Below, one piece after another: positions 14,357 to 16,537 of a DNA stretch of 16,537 bases. The position numbers were made by a program, and so were the translations under genes. Below the pieces are notes generated by a model. That model was not told the DNA's origin. It ran no database searches and saw only the letters and a program-made list of their open reading frames with translations. Each line of letters starts with the position of its first letter. The stretch's first letter is position 1. Source of the DNA: Chloroflexota bacterium (GTDB taxonomy: Bacteria; Chloroflexota; Anaerolineae; B4-G1); the NCBI GenBank assembly GCA_024232355.1, contig JAAEPW010001083.1, forward strand, positions 1 to 16,537. Direction: 5' to 3'.

Positions 14357-15275
14357 TTTGAAATTCCTCCTGATGTGCCAAACTCTGAGCGTCTCTCAAG
14401 TAACGTTTTGCCCCGTTCTCATCATTGGAGCCCAAGGCCGCCCGCGCCAGTGCGACAAGGATTTGCGCTTCTCCGTGCGGATGGCTGGCTTTTCGCGCGT
14501 GAATCAATGCTTCGTTAAGGACCTGTGCAGCCCGGTCTACGGCACCCTGGTCCAGATGGATAAATCCGATCAACCGTCCGATAACGGCCAGGCCGAAAGC
14601 GTCGGAACCGTTCATCTCGCGGGCGCGGGCAAGAAGGTCCAATGCTTCCTGGTATTGGCTTTTCCGCGCTGGTACGCGGCTGAGCGCCCACAGTGCTTGT
14701 GCGTGTCTTCGCGTGTTGGCCGAACTTTTGTGCGGAGCGAGCGATTCCATGATGTCCACTGCCTGACGGTAGTGTTCCTCCGCCGCATCCCAGTCGTTCT
14801 GTGCACGTCCGGCAATGTCGCCGAGTGCCACCAGGGCTGAGGCCGCGTTAGCCGGTTCGCCAAGACTTTCCCACAGGGCTTTACTTCTGGATGCGTAGAT
14901 CGTGGCTTCCTGAGGCCGTCCGGCATATCGTAACTTTACCGCATATTGCAGGAAAAGCATTGCCTGAATTTCGTTATCTAGCGGATCAGTGATGTCGCGC
15001 TCCATTTGGAGAATGGATGTGTCGAGACTTTTGGCTTGTAATAACTCTTCCTCCAAGTCAGCCAGGAAATACGATAAAGGCTTTTGAAGCGCGCGCGCAA
15101 CACTGAATAGTGATTCCACATCGACCTTGACAATGCCTCTTTCCCACTTTGATATTGCAATGTGCGAAGAAGAAATAAGTTTGCCCAGATCTCGGAGGGA
15201 TAACTCGGCCTCTGCACGTGCTTGTTTGATCTGACGTCCGATTTGAGTTGCTATATGTTCATCCATGTAGTGCAT
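14307..15275 (-). CDS. XRE-family regulator with C-terminal TPR repeats
   Basis: A 322-residue protein. Residues 11-70 are a Cro/C1-type helix-turn-helix (IGRQIKQARAEAELSLRDLG, then SSSHIAISKWERG and VARALQKPLSYFL). The rest, about 95-320, is helical with TPR-like repeats such as GDIAGRAQNDWDAAEEHYRQ and QYQEALDLLARAREM. Such HTH-TPR proteins are typical signal- or peptide-responsive regulators. The ATG at 15275 is chosen as the first ATG after AAGGAG, although the gap of 12 bases is long; an ATG at 15266 and a TTG at 15302 are alternatives. Its end overlaps the glycosyltransferase by 50 bases, so it probably leads the regulator-glycosyltransferase-PHP operon. It begins just after the trailer end of the CRISPR array. 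Confidence 0.85.
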   Translation of the reverse strand: MHYMDEHIATQIGRQIKQARAEAELSLRDLGKLISSSHIAISKWERGIVKVDVESLFSVARALQKPLSYFLADLEEELLQAKSLDTSILQMERDITDPLDNEIQAMLFLQYAVKLRYAGRPQEATIYASRSKALWESLGEPANAASALVALGDIAGRAQNDWDAAEEHYRQAVDIMESLAPHKSSANTRRHAQALWALSRVPARKSQYQEALDLLARAREMNGSDAFGLAVIGRLIGFIHLDQGAVDRAAQVLNEALIHARKASHPHGEAQILVALARAALGSNDENGAKRYLRDAQSLAHQEEFQNVLDEIKSIRDQHRLE

Positions 15276-15305
15276 GATACTATAAAACTCCTTGGAAGTC
15301 AACAG

Positions 15306-15333
15306 TTCCGATGGAATTATTAGCTTCCGATGG
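15306..15333. promoter_or_regulatory. Direct-repeat pair upstream of the XRE-TPR gene, possible operator
   Basis: TTCCGATGG occurs twice (15306-15314 and 15325-15333), 19 bases apart, about 30-60 bases before the XRE-TPR start. Between the copies the minus strand reads TAATAAT, which could be a -10 box. A direct repeat straddling a promoter would suit autoregulation by the XRE protein. No good -35 was found. Confidence 0.3.
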
Positions 15334-15367
15334 GTATTTTCTTGTGCAGAGAGCCAAAAGTAGGTGC

Positions 15368-15988
15368 ATTTTCAGTATTTTGGATCGAAACTCGTGCGTC
15401 TGCTTCAGTTTGATCAAATAGCGAACTGTCCTCAGTGCTAGCTGTATCCTCAGCAGGATTGAAACTCGTTGCAATCACACAGTCTCTTAGGGTGCATCCG
15501 ACGGTGCGGCTCTTGCAGTATCCGCGATCGGATCGAACTCGTTGCAACCGCACAGTCTCTTAGGGTGCATCCAACGGTGCGGTTCTTGCAGCATCCACAA
15601 TCGGATCGAAGCCCATTGTCGCAGTTTGAGCGCTGGAGCAGGATGTCATCACGTTCGCGTTTTAGTATCCTCAACTGGATCGGACTCACTGCAACCATTC
15701 GCCAAGTGATGTTGTACAATGTGCCCTTTCGCCTTTCAGTATCCTCAGTCGGATCGAACTCACTGCAACCATAGTTCCCTTTACGCCAGTCGAATGGGGT
15801 ATCCACTTTCAGTATCCACCATTGGATCGAACTCGTTGCAACCTCAAAATCTCCGGTATATTGATCCAGGAGATGATTCTTGCAGTATCCGCGATCGGAT
15901 CGAACTCGTTGCAGCAATCGCATTTGTTGCCCGGTAGATGCCGCCATTGTGCTTGCAGTATCCGCGATCGGATCGAACTTGTTGCAAC
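15368..15988 (-). CRISPR. CRISPR array, nine divergent ~37-nt repeats and eight ~36-nt spacers
   Basis: Repeat starts (plus-strand view) are about 15368 (damaged), 15438, 15512, 15585, 15659, 15733, 15806, 15879 and 15952, giving a 73-74 nt period. Each repeat begins C-T-T-G/T-CAGTATCC and has GGATCGAACTC then GTTGCAAC, or close variants. Spacers are mostly unrelated 35-37-mers. Read on the minus strand, repeats start GTTGCAAC and end ACTGCAAG or ACTGAAAG, like the 37-nt GTTGCAA...ATTGAAAC repeats I know from cyanobacterial and related type I/III systems. The most damaged repeats lie on the left and Cas6 on the right, so transcription is probably leftward from the 15989-16181 side. Repeat units are far less uniform than normal: the six bases inside the stem take six different forms, and only the unit pair at 15879 and 15952 is nearly identical among neighbours. 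Confidence 0.85.
15476..15584. repeat. Duplicated spacer flanking the third repeat
   Basis: The spacers at 15476-15511 and 15549-15584 (36 bases each) are the same apart from three positions (2, 25 and 35 of the spacer), all transitions. The shared core includes CACAGTCTCTTAGGGTGCAT. The repeats around them are not identical, so the duplication is older than the drift. It is the only pair of related spacers in the array. Confidence 0.8.
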
Positions 15989-16181
15989 CCCCACGTAACC
16001 TGCCAAAAATCAGTCTTAAAAGCAATTGGGAGGGCATTTTGTGCCGTGAAAAAATTCTCTTGTGCCATATCTTGATCTAAATCAATCATTTTCTAACCAC
16101 TCGCGTCGCAAATCGTTTTCTGTACTCAAAACCCCTCGATTTGTTCCTACGCATCTGTATCTAACTATTGCTGATTTGTGA
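15989..16181 (-). promoter_or_regulatory. Leader-like region between cas6 and the CRISPR array
   Basis: The 193 bases between the Cas6 stop and the first well-preserved repeat contain no gene and no further repeat (a ninth well-kept unit would be due near 16025 and is absent). The stretch is A/T-rich, as CRISPR leaders usually are. Plausible A/T-rich promoter sequence is present on the minus strand around 16060-16110, but I could not assign a convincing -35/-10 pair. Confidence 0.45.
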
Positions 16182-16537
16182 CTATTCTGTTCCCATTGTC
16201 ACCGTGTACCACCCGTGCCCCCGCACCGCGTTTTTCCCTACGTGCGTGAACTGCCCCCATGCCAACCAATCCAAAAATGGAGACCAGTCATCCGCCTCCA
16301 ACATGACGCTGCCCAGCAGACCAGACGTGGGGAACTGGGTTTTACGGCGCGAGGAGTAACTGCGCAGCTCGTGCCACGTCATGTGATTTTCGACCACGCG
16401 TACCTGCCCAGCGGCCGTGATCAGACTCTTAGGGTCGTTAAAGCGCAGCGGTGTGTTGGAAAAGTCGCGGCTCAACGATTCCAGCCGCGTCATCAACCGC
16501 TGAAAGAGGGGTTGAAAACGAAACATCCCCGGCTTGA
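16182..16537 (-). CDS. cas6: Cas6-type CRISPR RNA endonuclease, C-terminal part
   Basis: The frame enters from the right edge without a stop, so the gene is cut by the window; 118 residues are visible. The C-terminus is the Cas6/RAMP type: LRSYSSRRKTQFPTSGLLGS, DDWSPFLDWLAWGQFTHVGK and the glycine-rich NAVRGHGWYTV. Cas6 cleaves pre-crRNA at repeats in class 1 systems and often stays bound to the repeat hairpin. The preceding part (FQPLFQRLMTRLESLSRDFS, then a helix with ITAAGQVRVVE) fits the helical linker between the two RAMP folds in relatives. The catalytic residues usually lie in the N-terminal fold and cannot be seen. Other cas genes, if any, lie beyond the right edge. The gene reads toward the array in the same direction. 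Confidence 0.8.
   Translation of the reverse strand, partial: KPGMFRFQPLFQRLMTRLESLSRDFSNTPLRFNDPKSLITAAGQVRVVENHMTWHELRSYSSRRKTQFPTSGLLGSVMLEADDWSPFLDWLAWGQFTHVGKNAVRGHGWYTVTMGTE

Noticed and set aside
14088..14840. A 250-codon plus-strand frame
   Set aside because: It straddles the antisense of the glycosyltransferase and of the XRE-TPR gene, two well-supported genes.
15450..16037. A 195-codon minus-strand frame and shorter frames with repeated peptides such as EFDPIADTA
   Set aside because: The peptide repeats are translations of CRISPR repeats; the period of 73-74 bases is not a multiple of three throughout, so the pattern does not hold in one frame.

Overview
The window looks like a chromosomal stretch of a bacterium, most likely a Chloroflexota-type organism. 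That placement is an inference from the style of the type IIA topoisomerase pair, the AbiEii-like/helper gene pair and the assortment of small lineage-type hypothetical proteins; no rRNA or other marker settles it. Apart from a transposase remnant at the extreme left, essentially every supported gene lies on the minus strand, so the locus reads from right to left.

In transcription order: (1) at 16.5-15.4 kb sit the C-terminal part of a Cas6 crRNA-processing endonuclease, a ~190 bp leader-like gap, and a CRISPR array of nine 37-nt-type repeats (73-74 nt period) with unusually divergent repeats and one duplicated spacer. (2) At 15.3-12.4 kb are an XRE-HTH/TPR regulator, a family 2 glycosyltransferase, a PHP-domain phosphoesterase (TTG start coupled to the glycosyltransferase stop) and a 34-residue single-span membrane protein, all overlapping or closely packed. 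(3) At 12.3-6.2 kb is an island of about ten small genes, mostly of unknown function and visibly more A/T-rich than the flanks. It is rich in cysteine-cluster proteins: a tesmin/TSO1-like CXC-domain protein, a SEC-C protein, a multi-CxxC zinc-ribbon protein and a CPH...CPxC protein. It also carries a stand-alone integrase-like SAM domain, a two-span membrane protein and a HEAT/alpha-beta protein. (4) At 6.2-0.8 kb are the B and A subunits of a type IIA topoisomerase (GyrB/ParE and GyrA/ParC type), separated by a small helper ORF and a decayed AbiEii-like nucleotidyltransferase. (5) At 0.6-0 kb are a small excisionase-type HTH gene whose frame continues past an in-frame TGA, and a transposase C-terminus on the plus strand.

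The most notable items are: the Cas6-adjacent array, whose repeat sequence has drifted while a four-base-pair stem stayed fixed in eight of nine units; a bacterial protein with a nearly canonical nine-cysteine CXC DNA-binding domain inside the unexplained small-gene island; two separate reading frames interrupted by a single in-frame TGA; a step-by-step readable decay of a nucleotidyltransferase gene between the topoisomerase subunits; and a topoisomerase A subunit that lacks the usual acidic quinolone-region residue and a GyrA box in its first C-terminal blade. No search was run; family names come from motifs read directly in the translations.
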